A DNA stretch of 64,000 nt, taken from positions 26,309-90,308 of the forward strand of contig JAJIRX010000925.1 in NCBI GenBank assembly GCA_023853785.1. Reading direction: 5' to 3'. Position 1 is the stretch's first letter, and the number at the start of each line of letters is the position of its first letter. The position numbers were made by a program, and so were the translations under genes. Shown here one piece after another: positions 11,069 through 21,631 of the stretch. The DNA comes from Psilocybe azurescens (lineage: Eukaryota; Basidiomycota; Agaricomycetes; Agaricales; Agrocybaceae). A model generated the notes under the pieces. That model had not been told where the DNA came from, made no database searches, and was given only the letters and a program-made list of their open reading frames with translations.

Positions 11069-12434
11069 ATGCAATGATTATCTCAAAAGGTGTTGCACAA
11101 GAAAAAAATATCAGAATGACAGATGATTGATATAGTGTCATAGATGCTGTACCTCTGTACAAGTCAAAGATGATAGTGACTATCCTTAAGATCGGAATTT
11201 AAAACGAGATCGGCTGAAATTGGCTAATAAATAGTAACATATTCGGTTGGAATCACTGGACATTAAGTTACCAATTTTACCAGTACTGGCACCTGGTTTG
11301 GAATCGTCAGAAGTGTCTGACTTTCCCTTGCCGCCACGTTTGCCTGAACATGAATAGAATTGATCGTTGTACTCAAATTGTCAATACAGACGTACCCTTG
11401 TGGCTTTTTGGTGCATCTTTCGGGACACTTTGATCTTCATTAGCCTCATAGTGCAATGTGCACAGTGGCTCTGACGTCAGCATTTTTTTGATATACCTTG
11501 GGTGTTTGCTAAACATCCTGCGTCATCAAACAGTTTCGGAACTCAACGTTCTGTCGTAGATCATGCAGCACTGTGGTCCCCTAAACTATGTCTCTCGAAA
11601 TCCTGATGGACTCGCAGGCCGCCCCAAAAGATCATGTGTCCTCAGTGCTAGCCTTGAGTCTTCAACCCTGATTATCTGAATACTACGCTTGTTTCTGATG
11701 CTCCAAGGGGCGATAGATGGAGCTCTACGACGGGCACCACTCGATTGAATACAATAGCTACAAGACACACAAGCGACCACCACATCTAATTCTGGACTCA
11801 TCGCTTAAACGCTCTAAACGATGTCAACAGCCTCACAAAAGGACACGCTGTCCGAACATTGTTTTTCCGACAGGTTTTGCTCTTATCAGGATGACCTATG
11901 ATGACGCATGAATTTGATTGTTGCCCACGCTCTTTCAGACCTGCCATCTCAATATCCGGAATATCTGCACCCCTAACGCTCTCCTGCTTGAAATTGAATG
12001 CTTAAGCTCCACCACGAAGCGTGAAACTCCACTTGGACATGAGAAGGATTGCTTTGTTCTCTATGTTTTTGTTGCGATGATGTATCACAGGTCGCTGGGT
12101 GCCCGCGACGCGTGACGTGACGATGGGCACCTGCCGTTTTGGCGGGTGGGTTCCCTCGCTGTGACGATCGTGTCACACGCTGGTTACCTCGCCATTTGGC
12201 TTGTATTCAACCGCGTTTTTAACCTCGAGTCTCTCTTTCATTCTTTCGTAGCTAATGTAATAGAATCAGGGGTTATAACAGCAGGATGTATTTATCTCAT
12301 GGGTTTAAAGTCCAGGTACTCGCAATCTAAGATGTACTCTAATAGTAGTACCCGCCAACAGTGATTAGTTTTGAGAACACTTGCTGAAACCAGGCAGCGG
12401 TGTGAGCAGTTTCTCTGACAAATATAATGTTCCT
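11069..12434. other. Gene-free spacer before candidate mobile element
   Basis: I see no supported gene. Short open frames (for example 11717-11911 and 11918-12115, plus) are motif-free and do not join across plausible introns. The stretch ends at the 17-bp repeat that marks the proposed left edge of the Crypton-like element. Confidence 0.45.
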
Positions 12435-12451
12435 CACCCTCGATTGGGGGT
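12435..12451 (+). repeat. Left 17-bp direct repeat, att-like
   Basis: CACCCTCGATTGGGGGT differs at one base from the copy at 19839-19855. It is 156 bp before the start codon of the first gene of the block. The core CGATYG with flanking ACCC and GGGT is close to palindromic, as expected for a tyrosine recombinase crossover site. Confidence 0.5.
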
Positions 12452-12606
12452 TCAATGAGATATTTTAAAAGCGGCACAGTACTCGATGAGGGCTGACCAA
12501 GACTGACAGACAGTGGCTGACACTCGAGTACATGACTTTCAAAAGCCCGTTCAAGGATTTTTGAAAAACTCCCTGTTCGTGAACTCCATATCAGTTGTAC
12601 TCAAGC

Positions 12607-14126
12607 ATGCCCAAGCTCCCTTACACAGAAGCAGATTTTATGTGAGTGTTCTGTGCTGATTAATTACTATTATCACTGATTAAGTCGAAATTCGTTGAAG
12701 CGGGATGAAGAAGAATGAGCTTGCACACCTTATCACCAATCAGAAAGAGTGTTGGCCAGGTCCTGGTAGCTTCAATGCATCCAAAACTCGTATCGGAAAC
12801 ATCAAAACGGTCCTTCTCGATCCGAAAAATGGATTTTTGAAAGAGGTTTCCGAATCTGAACCTGAATTAGTATGTATTACTGTGCAATCGTAATATGATT
12901 ATCTCTAATAAGTACTTTAGAATCCGCCATTAGCATTGGAGAATTATGCACCTAAGTCCTCAAGTCATATACCCGTCGCTTCAGCGGTATGTGTCTTCAT
13001 TCCTTCGTTATGTATTCTATATTTTTACCTGTTCTTTAGAGCCAAATGAAAGATATTATAAGCTCAGAGTTCTCCAACGACGCACAGAGTCAAGGTTCTC
13101 ATGTGAGTACTCAATATTGTACTCTGAGGTGATTAATCGCATTGCTGTTCACAGGAGTCAAGCCCGGCACCTGTTCCTGTTCGAGTTCTTCTCAATGATT
13201 GCCGCTTTGACCCTGTACGAAAGATCATAGTGAACATTCAGGTGCCTGTAGATGGCATACAGTACGATGAGGATTGCAAACCGTGGGTCTCAGCACAGAA
13301 ACTAGTCGCTGAGGTCCAGAATAGTATTTCTCCAATACAAGGTAGACGACCTGAGTGCTGATGCTTGTACTTCTGCGTACTCACTGCTTTCTTTCAAAGG
13401 TTTTGTGCGACTATCGTCCCCCTTTCCATTCGATGAATCATACATGGAATACTTTGCAAAATTCACAGAAGGAAAGCTTGAAAACAGCGATTTTAGACCA
13501 ACACACCTTATGCTCTCCGATTTAAATGCTGTTCACGTACACGTTGAACATGTACGTCAGCAGATGCTCTCTATTCGCTTCAACTTCTCACAACGTTGCG
13601 ATCAGGCAGAGGATAACTTTATTCAAGAAAATATTGCCAGTGTCTCAACTGCTTCTGGCTCTCTTTCTACGCAAGATAAAGTTATCTTTTGGTTGAAGAA
13701 TGCGGCAAAAACAAGGGAGAGTTATGATCTCTTTGTAACTCACATAATCGCGTCCTTCAGAACCCAGACATTGTTAAAATTTGGAAGTTTGCAGCCGCCT
13801 TTCATAGGGTCTACTACCGGTCAAAATGTCCTATCTCTGTACGTGTTCTAATAAAATGGCCGAACACTTACTCACAATGTATCTCACATATCAGGGAACT
13901 CGGGTTTTCTCAGCGCTATTCGAGCTGCCCTCGATGTAGGGGGGAAACTTGGTTATCTGATGCATTGGACGGTGATCGATTAGTTGGAATATACGGTCCT
14001 GGAGGTCCACATGCTGCAGATCAAGTTAAAGAGGAATTATTGCAATGTCAGGAGACTGCGCAGGGACGGACTGCACTTCTCAAATTTTTGCGTGATTGGG
14101 AAGAGAGTAATCCTTGTATTGTATAG
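12607..14126 (+). CDS. Unrecognised multi-exon protein of candidate mobile element
   Basis: I do not recognise the family. The gene starts MPKLPYTEADF at 12607, and an intron follows at about 12641. Exons then encode a helical segment (FVEAGMKKNELAHLITNQK), the block KTVLLDPKNGFLKEV, short linkers, VPVRVLLNDCRFDPVRKI (about 13165-13220) and a larger exon at 13400-13840 with helical, Phe-rich sequence. The final exon, joined across an intron at about 13840-13895, gives ELGFSQRYSSCPRCRGETW and then a charged helix ending NPCIV with a stop at 14124-14126. The C-P-R-C pair could be half of a zinc site. About seven introns of 50-65 nt are used and no frame correction is needed, so the gene looks intact. 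It is tail-to-tail with the nuclease gene, 156 bp apart. Its position inside the repeat-bounded block suggests a role linked to the element, but nothing in the sequence says which. Confidence 0.6.
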
Positions 14127-14282
14127 TATACATTGTACGCTTAATATGAATGTTACGATAGGACATTCGATGTTCATTTCAATAAAGGGTTTTAGATAAT
14201 AAGATTATTAGCAGCTCTGGAGACATAAAACAAAGTACATAGATAGTGGAGACGGATAGCTATCTAAGCTCACAAACACATA

Positions 14283-16017
14283 TTAGTCACTAATTTCAAT
14301 TACTTCGGGATTGATAGTCTCTACTGTTGCTCGCTTTCTCTTTCGCAATGCGTGGCTTGTGGCTTGTGGATTATAGGACTCAATGTGCTGGCCACTGCTG
14401 ATCAAAGCTTGGGCGTTGGATGGCTTGGTACTATGAGGCAAAATGGAAGTGGTGGGGAGATATGAAGAAGATAACCAGATCTTCAAAGTAAGATATTGGT
14501 TTTCTATCTTCTGGATATTACCCATGTTTAGAGAGAGGAGTAAGGAGGCTGTATTGATGCTGATACGAGCCCAGTGTTCGCTTCCGACGTGCCCGGCGCT
14601 TAAATTGAATCTTCTGAGCATCGACACAGAAGACTTCATTAGAGAATGTCTTCATCTCTGAATTATAAGTCGATGCAGTCTATATGAAAAATGATATGAG
14701 TAAATATGAAACAATTTATATAGAGTGTCTCTTACCGAAACCAAAAGTCGAAGAAACACACCTTCCCAAAGAGTGTTTATCAGATTCTGGGAGAGAACAT
14801 CTAATGTTCGCCATCCCAGACTCTGAACACAAAACTGGCCAATTTTTTCTATAGAAGGCTCCCGAGAAAACCATACACCGTCTCCAGGAAGAGAATCAAT
14901 GGATGAGATAATCGGCTTTCTATACAGATTGACAATGTCAAGCTGAAGAAAGTCAGAGCAAATCTGCAAGGCAAGACGAGGCTTCTTGGAGGAAAGAAAC
15001 CCATGAGAGTTCGAACGTAGCTCTTCAATCACTTCACAGATCCATCTACTCAAAAATTCTTCTAAATCAATGTCGTTGAGTGTCTCAAAGGCGCTAAACA
15101 AACTGTCCCCAAATCCGCATTTAGCAAGACCCAAAGAGGTTGCCCCACCACAATCTCTGACTCCCTTCGAATAATCCCCTCCAGACATGAGTGCAATCAA
15201 GAGAAATCCACCTCGGGACAGTGAAACATCTGGGTTGTTCTTGATAATATTGCTTCGGTAACTGGTGTACCTGCCATCTGACTTTGGAATACTGTATATA
15301 GCTGCCATTTAGTTTACAGATTATGAACAAGAGATGCTACACACCTTCTAAGAACGTGACATGCACCAAAAACAAAAGAATCACTGTCGCTTGTGATGAT
15401 AGCATCAATTTTTCCAATCTGATTGAGTAGTGCGAGTTCGGCCTCCGCTTCACCGGGAGCCTGTACAGTAGAGTATGTGTTAGAGAGAAATAAAACATGA
15501 AGAGAAACATACCTGATGAAAGAAGAATCCAAAGCTTTCAATCAGTGATTGACATGGTTCTGTCCACCATGGAACTTTTGGATTGATTGATTTTCCTCGC
15601 TTGAATTTAGGACGGTCTTGGCCATCAAAAACAAAAACTGGTATGATGGGGCTCTTGAGAAACTTGCATAACTTGTAGAAAAATGTGCGTAGAGGTCCCC
15701 CTTCACAGTGCTCATAGAGCCCAGCTGAGCATACAGCAGCCATACACTCGTCCATGATTACACTTGAGACAAGCCTTTAGTAATTATTACAAGACAATTA
15801 ATGTGAGTAACATACCTAATGTCAACACCAACTACAAGGATACGGTCCCCTCGTTTGGTAAAGGAATATCCATGAATGTCTGATAGCTGAGAGAGCTCGC
15901 ATTCTGTGCTCGCTGGCTTGATTAACTGAGACAAGGATTTTGTGTGCGTCAGATTGAAGCAACAGTGCATGTGAATTTGAGATGGGCGCTTACATCCCAG
16001 AGTCCATTAATGCCCAT
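14283..16017 (-). CDS. XPG/GEN1-like structure-specific nuclease
   Basis: The protein starts MGINGLWD (exon 15994-16017), the conserved N-terminal helical gateway start of XPG/FEN1/GEN1 nucleases. The metal-binding acidic residues are all visible in order: D in VVGVDIS (about residue 43), D in PVFVFDGQDRP with the following KFKRGK, E residues in APGEAEAELALL, D residues in TSDSDSFVFGA, and D in LMSGGDYSKGV, which begins the helix-hairpin-helix. This full set argues for an active 5'-flap or Holliday-junction nuclease. The C-terminus is basic (FKRRARRKR, ALRKRKRA) and ends NPEVIEISD, a possible SUMO-interaction-like acidic tail. Five short introns restore one frame throughout. XPG-fold (PIN-like) genes are strongly expanded in Agaricomycetes. 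Here the gene sits 291 bp downstream of a tyrosine recombinase on the same strand, so a role in processing element DNA is possible. A host DNA-repair paralogue is the alternative. Confidence 0.8.
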
Positions 16018-16308
16018 CGTTAGTCTTTGACTTTAGTGGAATGATGTTAGAGGATGAATAGATTCAGCAAAGTAGAGATATTAATGGTCAAATGGTGAAA
16101 GGAACAAAATTGTCTTACTATGGCTCAGTGGCTCGATCATCCAGGCCCATACATGGATGTGCAAACTTTGGCAGTTTCCATTTGCGCTTCAAACGAAGCA
16201 TCAAGTTCCATCGATGTGATACTTGGGCTTTATATCTAGTGCAGTTTCCATAGTAATGCAAATTCTCAAAAATTAAAATTAACTAGAAACAGCAGCAAAG
16301 TTTAAAAT

Positions 16309-19300
16309 CTAACAGAAGTTCGAAGCCTCAGAAACAATAGCAGTAATGGCCTCCTCTGAACCTTTACCTGTCTTTGTGTTTTGCAGATGGGTAATGAAAG
16401 CGCGAGGATTATTTAAATATTTTGGTGTGGATGAAGGAATTGGGTACCGTTCATTTAAGAACCGAAGAGCAAGATCAACTGTCCAGTTTGGCTTCTGAGA
16501 CAGTTTTGTGATAAGTGTGGTGATGATTTTTAGCGGCGAAGTGGCTTCTGTCTTCTGACCCTGATTGTTTCTACGCCATCGTGCGCCCCATCTCTCAGTA
16601 AGCTGGCGTACAGATAAATTTCCATGCAAGCCCTCGGTGTATTCGTTCCATATGTCCACAAGTGTCCGCACATTGAGGTCGTGATTTGTAAAAGGGAAGC
16701 CATTCATCTGAGACCGAGTTTGTTTTTGACTTGATCCATTCAAACTGATGGCATGAAATCTGTTCGCTTCCAAACTTGATGATGAGCTCATGAATTGCAC
16801 CTATTTGGAGATTTTGGTCCCGAATCTCCTCTGAAAGAACAAAATTGGACCGTAAATGAAGTAGGTCTGTGGGCCAGTTTGGATCGTGCGAACTTGTACC
16901 CATGTCTTCTGTATCATAAGCTGGGAGGAAGATAGGTGAAGAATGACCACCAATCTCAGCATGATCTCCAGAAGATCTGACCAGCATAGCTATAGCTGGG
17001 CAAGGTAAGACCTCAGATGTACTTGGACATGGGCTTCCTGATTTGGATAATGAGTCTAAAAAATGCGTCAGGCCAATTGAGAATAGAATAAAGAGAACGG
17101 CCCAACTGACCACGAAGAATCAAGGAACCTGTATGCTTCCTCCGGCCACACCCATTTTGATTTATGATCAGACCCTCCATAAATTCTAAACGTCCCATTA
17201 GCATGTCACGCTCCTGCCTTTGCTTGAGCTCAAGTCCCTCCAGAACACCTCGCATAGAGAGAGCGACGGTCTCAGGAAGTCTCTCAAGCCTACGTCGAGC
17301 CTCAAATTCTGCATTGGAAAGTATATCCGTTGTAGAAGAAGCAAACTGGCGAAAATCTGGTGCTGAAAACGGAGCATACGACCAGACCGAGCAGGACGGA
17401 TACTTGATGAACAGTACAGCGGCGTCTTGAAGTAAAATCATTCGCATATAGATCAAAAGTTCCAGGAAATCTCGCAGAGAGTTGTCTCGGGCTTTTTCTC
17501 CATACTTCTCAAGCCTTTCATGGTATGCATCCTGTTCTGATTCAACCCACGGAAATAGGCTAGAAATAAGATATGGAGGTGGTTCTTGGGATGAAATTAT
17601 TAGTTCAATGGACAACAAATATCAAGCAAAAACTTACTTATGTGATCACGAGGAAGCACATATTCTCGCTGATTTTGTGCATTGAACATAGCAGATGCTA
17701 GCATTGCAGATACCGGAAGTGTTCTGTCGTATATCTCGGAGTATGCATCTCCTGTTTTCCAATTCCCCAAAGCCTTAACATCCAGCTTTAGGGCACCATA
17801 GCTACTCGCCTTATCAGCTGTGTAAAAGCGAGCAGCATGAGTAACTGCTGAAACAGATACATCATTCCTGTTGTGCATATTATTTACACGTTCACGATGA
17901 TCTTTAATAGTAATCCAACTTCAGATGTGTGCCTTGCTCTGATGTGAAGATATTACTCACTCTCATATGTCATAGGAGTTGAGCCCCCATCTGTCTTTCC
18001 AGGAAAAAGATGCACGCCATACCAATCCCTCCGGCCAAATTCTGAGTGTTCTGTGTCAGAGAAGTCTGGTGTAAAGTTTAATGGAGCTTTCCGAAGAATA
18101 TGAAAGTAACTAAAGAAAAAAGAGCAAGTGCACCAACACCGCACAGCTCAGGATGACGATGGCGAAACATGCCATGTTGGTCAATTCTCCCCACTGAGTT
18201 TGTTTTTGCTTGATCAGCGAGAATAATGATAGCCTACAAACAATCAGTTAATATTTATTAGCCAGAGCCATGAAACTTACCGGTATTTCGACGTTTGGGC
18301 CCATATTTGGCATAGGCATGTTTCGTGTAAATAAATCTGACCATAAGATACGGCGGGTGCTATCTCCTCGAAATGCAGCATTGGTTGAAAGAAGAAGCAT
18401 TAGACGATCTCGTATTCCAAGATGGGTCTGTGTTTTTGCTGGTCCAAAAGCCTGAAGGTTCCAATTAGACATGCGTATGAGCTCCTCTGTCTTGTATGTA
18501 TCTAGAAAGACTCAATAAATGCAATGTAACTTGAGTTATTTGAAAAAAATATACCGGCTAGTGTGCCCTTTGATTTTGCTGTATGTGCATCAGCTATACG
18601 CTGTGGCTCTCTGGCCGATGCAGCTTCCTCAAATTTCTTTACCCAGTCTTGGTCTCGAAGAGATATACGTGTGTCAGGGCAGTTTTGGTAGAGTGGCTCG
18701 TGTTGGTGCTCCTTCATGTATCGCTGGAGCGCACTGATAGTCTGCTTAATGCTATCTTTACCAAGTGAGGTACCAGACTTCTCGTTTCCCGACTAGTCCG
18801 GCTGTATGACAAGGTCAGTATTAATTTGTAGAAACAATACAAATATGAATGCACTTTGTTGCGGGTAAACTCGTACTGTAAAAAATAGCCACTTTCTCGC
18901 CAGTGATTGGGTGTGGATCAATGCGTTGATAGCCTGGGTTATCTCTTGCGAGCTCGTCCTGGTCCGCTTCCCAGAACTTTAAGTAGGATTTGACATGGCG
19001 AGGATAGGCACTCTCAGTTCCCTTTCCTCTATCCATATCAGCCTGCAATGCCAGGCGGTTGAGATGAGCACGAGCTTTGATTGGGGAAAGACTGGGAGGT
19101 AAAATTGAAGTCTTGGATGTGTTTTTGCTGCTGGAGGTGGCTTGGGGGCTGGAGACTCTTCAAGCAATGTGAGCTCGCCCGGAAAATCAACATCACGAAC
19201 TTCAGGCTCATCAACACTGGCAAGAAGAATCGTTGAATTGTCAACCCGTGTCCGTTTCCTCTTTGGAGGATGGTCCTTCTTCACTGTGGAGTTCAGCCTA

Positions 19301-19377
19301 CGACGTGTAGGGCCGGACATCTGAAGAGGCTCAATGTATTCTGATGTTTCTGATTCACTAAAATCAGAGTTGGACAT
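16309..19377 (-). CDS. Crypton-type tyrosine recombinase with GCR1-like DNA-binding tail
   Basis: The start is ATG at 19377 (MSNSDFSESETSEY). A disordered basic head with KRKRTR (possible nuclear signal) is followed by a core like the Ndc10/Crypton family: IRDRLMLLLSTNAAFRGDST with the first catalytic Arg region, KTNSVGRIDQHGMFRHRHPE then LCGVGALALFFF, THAARFYTADKASSYGAL (HxxR box) and GNWKTGDAYSEIYDRTLP with the Trp and candidate nucleophilic Tyr. The C-terminal exon (16309-16750) reads DIWNEYTEGL, SVRQLTERWGARWRR and ALRFLNERYP, the pattern of the GCR1_C DNA-binding domain. This core-plus-GCR1_C order is known for fungal Cryptons. Around ten introns are needed. The junction near 16795 changes frame without an obvious intron, so either a further intron or a one-base error exists there. 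The enzyme would excise and integrate the surrounding element. A domesticated centromere- or promoter-binding relative is less likely given the intact catalytic motifs. Confidence 0.78.
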
Positions 19378-19750
19378 ATTGGAAAGGTGAGTTGGGACGA
19401 AGGAAGAAAGATAGTATAGTACTCACCAGGTTCTTATAATGTCCTCGGCTAGCTAGAACAATGGTTGAGAGTAGTTGAGCCACTGATGGAAGCCAATGTG
19501 GTCAATACTTTGCCAAGAGGGCGTCCCAGTGGAATTTCAAGTGTGATTCAAGTGAGACATCTTCGTCATCACCTTTCTCAAAGTCAAGGAGTACATTTGG
19601 AGGGCCAGATATGTTGTATATATGTAAAATAGTAGTATTGACACATTAAAATGAGTACAGAAAAAGTTAAGTGAACGAGAGAGAGGAATGGAGTGAGATT
19701 AGATGGCCAAGCATCTAAGCGAGATGCCAAGGCACGGATATAAATCCACG

Positions 19751-19793
19751 TTCGGGGATTGAATTTTTGAACAATGGTGTTCGGGGATTGAAT
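19751..19793 (+). repeat. Pair of 14-nt direct repeats
   Basis: TTCGGGGATTGAAT occurs at 19751-19764 and again at 19780-19793, inside the proposed right end of the element and upstream of the recombinase start. Such spaced repeats can be recombinase or regulator binding sites, but no functional evidence is visible. Confidence 0.4.
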
Positions 19794-19838
19794 CGCGGAC
19801 TTCACTCGGGAATGAGATATTCAGGTGGAAAGGTGCCC

Positions 19839-19855
19839 CACCCTCGATCGGGGGT
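19839..19855 (+). repeat. Right 17-bp direct repeat, att-like
   Basis: CACCCTCGATCGGGGGT matches 12435-12451 at 16 of 17 positions. It marks the proposed right edge of the Crypton-like element, 205 bp before the hydrophobin start codon. Confidence 0.5.
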
Positions 19856-19862
19856 AACCTGG

Positions 19863-19889
19863 GGGGTAACCAGAGCCATTGGTTACCCC
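19863..19889. repeat. Perfect 9-nt-arm hairpin next to right element edge
   Basis: GGGGTAACC at 19863-19871 pairs exactly with GGTTACCCC at 19881-19889. The same GGGGTAACC also occurs at 19851-19859, overlapping the 17-bp repeat. It may be part of the target site, of a recombinase binding site, or of the hydrophobin promoter. Confidence 0.45.
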
Positions 19890-19983
19890 ATGATATACTC
19901 TATATATCGCATGCCCAAATGATGACGATGCTAAAGAGTCAACAGATCAAAAGCATAATGGCGTAAACATTCACTAGAACGCA

Positions 19984-19990
19984 TATAAAA
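19984..19990 (+). promoter_or_regulatory. TATA box of hydrophobin gene
   Basis: TATAAAA at 19984-19990 lies 70 bp upstream of the hydrophobin ATG, the usual distance for a strongly expressed fungal gene. The proposed right edge of the Crypton-like element is only about 130 bp further upstream, so most of any longer promoter would be element-derived or displaced. Confidence 0.6.
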
Positions 19991-20060
19991 GCGAGGTATG
20001 TTTCGTGCATATTCCTCACTCGAACACATTCACACAGTTCAGTAAATCAGCTACTCAAAG

Positions 20061-20497
20061 ATGCAATTCAAAGTCCTCGCAACGCTCGCACTCGGTGCTA
20101 CCCTTGCTGCTGCCACAGGATCCCCTGCCAGCCAGTGCAACACTGGAGACCTTCAGTGCTGCAACAGCACCGGAACCGCCAATGAGGCGTCGATTTCCAA
20201 GCTCCTCGGTCTTTTGGGCATCGTTGTCCAGGACGTGACCGCCCTCGTCGGTGTCAACTGCACCCCCATTACTGTCATCGGTGCTGGAAGCAACTCTTGG
20301 TAAGAGGGACCCGATCATTAGCTTTCTATACACTGTCTAATTTCTCTTCTTTTTAACAGCACTGCTCAACCGGTCTGCTGCACCAACAACTCCTTCAGTA
20401 AGTACCTTCCTAGTATATGCTGTGCATGATAGCATATTCACCGTCTTTTTTCTCAGATGGCGCTGTCGCTCTTGGTTGCACCCCGGTCAATCTCTAA
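20061..20497 (+). CDS. Class I hydrophobin
   Basis: Exons 20061-20299, 20360-20397 and 20457-20497 encode 105 residues. A secretion signal (MQFKVLATLALGATLAAA) precedes the mature protein. The eight cysteines are at 26, 33, 34, 67, 80, 86, 87 and 100, giving C-X6-CC-X32-C-X12-C-X5-CC-X12-C, which is the class I basidiomycete pattern. Both introns have consensus GT-AG ends. Hydrophobins are secreted and self-assemble into amphipathic rodlet films on hyphae, spores and fruiting bodies. Start and stop are unambiguous, the length is typical, and a TATA box lies 70 bp upstream. Expression may be influenced by the mobile-element candidate immediately upstream. Confidence 0.95.
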
Positions 20498-21631
20498 TCA
20501 TTTCCAGTCACGATAGCCAATACGAAGGATGAGAAGGAACTATTACTGAAGATTCCAAGCTCCCGGTCGAAGTCGTTTATGTACCTGCTTTTACCGGCTT
20601 CGCTATGATTGTTTCCCTTGCAACAGAGAGTTGATTGATGCTTTTAGCTTTCTTATTTGAGACTGTAAGCTGCAATGACATGTGACGATCCAGACGCCTC
20701 TCCTTCACCCATACACTGCAAAGCGTTCTGTAATGAGTTGGCAACTACGTTGAAGCGAAAGATAGAGTTTCACCATTCATATCGGTAGCGAACACGTATG
20801 TGTTAAGTACATGTTTGGGCTCATGGGGAAGGAGATAGCAAGTTGGATGAAAGGGTGGCGACCACCAGTTGACACCTGGCTCAAGTCACATTTGACGTTT
20901 GACGATTAAACGCCCGTCAAATGTGATCGACACAGACCAGGAGAACAGATGACGACTATGTACGAAAGCTTGACGTAATGCCTCGTAATGCGATTGTGGG
21001 TTGGCCACGGCCACTGCTATGTCATCAACTGACTCGGATCGTGTTCTTACCAATCGTGCTTGTCAGGTAGAGACAGGCACTGTTTATCTCCTTTTCTAGG
21101 AATATCTCGCGCTATAAAAATTTGTTGTTCCGATTCTAACTCAGCTTTTTCACGGTTGTGCGAACCCCCTTGAGCTGAACTTGATGCATATGCATGTCTG
21201 TCCCTCACGTATACTACATAGACGTTTCCGACACTCGACCTCCAACGTTAAGGTTGAATAAGCAAAGCATGCAGGCAAGGCTGTGCCAGGTCAATCCGTG
21301 AAGTCCAATCTCATGAGTCTATTTTTAATACTCTGCCCCTGAAATTCAACATAGCTAAGCCAAGACTTGTGACGCTTAGAAATCGCGATATGACCGATCC
21401 AGTGATTTGCAAGCGCTTTAAAATTAAGGTTACTTACCATTCAACGCTCCTGCTCACTGACTCACTCATCGGGGCCATCGTACATAGCGTAGTATCTAAC
21501 TATGTTTATGAGCTATGTTTCAAAGAAAATGAGGCCAACTGCCATGGTATATAAGCATACTTACGCAGGGGATCCCACTTTCAATCTTCAAACTTCTCCC
21601 ATCCGCTTATCCACCTCGCCCATCTCCAATA
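20498..21631. other. Gene-free spacer with one hairpin
   Basis: No gene is supported. A stem-loop with perfect 12-nt arms (TCACATTTGACG at 20886-20897, complement at 20915-20926) lies about 390 bp after the hydrophobin stop. The right part is presumably the promoter of the MFS transporter. Confidence 0.5.

Larger units (their letters stand above)
12435..19855. mobile_element. Candidate composite Crypton-like element
   Basis: This 7.4-kb block holds a Crypton-type tyrosine recombinase (16309-19377, minus), an XPG/GEN1-like nuclease (14283-16017, minus) and an unrecognised gene (12607-14126, plus). It is bounded by direct copies of CACCCTCGATYGGGGGT at 12435-12451 and 19839-19855. Just inside each end is the same 11-mer AATGAGATATT (left about 12454-12464; right about 19811-19821). 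Known Cryptons move by a tyrosine recombinase and lack terminal inverted repeats; short direct repeats are expected at their ends. Most described Cryptons carry only the recombinase, so the two extra genes would be cargo or accessory functions. That the three genes form one element is my inference from the repeats and the gene packing (gaps of 156 and 291 bp). The block could instead be a Crypton inserted next to unrelated genes. Confidence 0.5.

Noticed and set aside
11586..12176. Short frames as remnants of a further gene before the Crypton block
   Set aside because: Frames of 60-70 codons without motifs or consistent splice sites; treated as non-coding.
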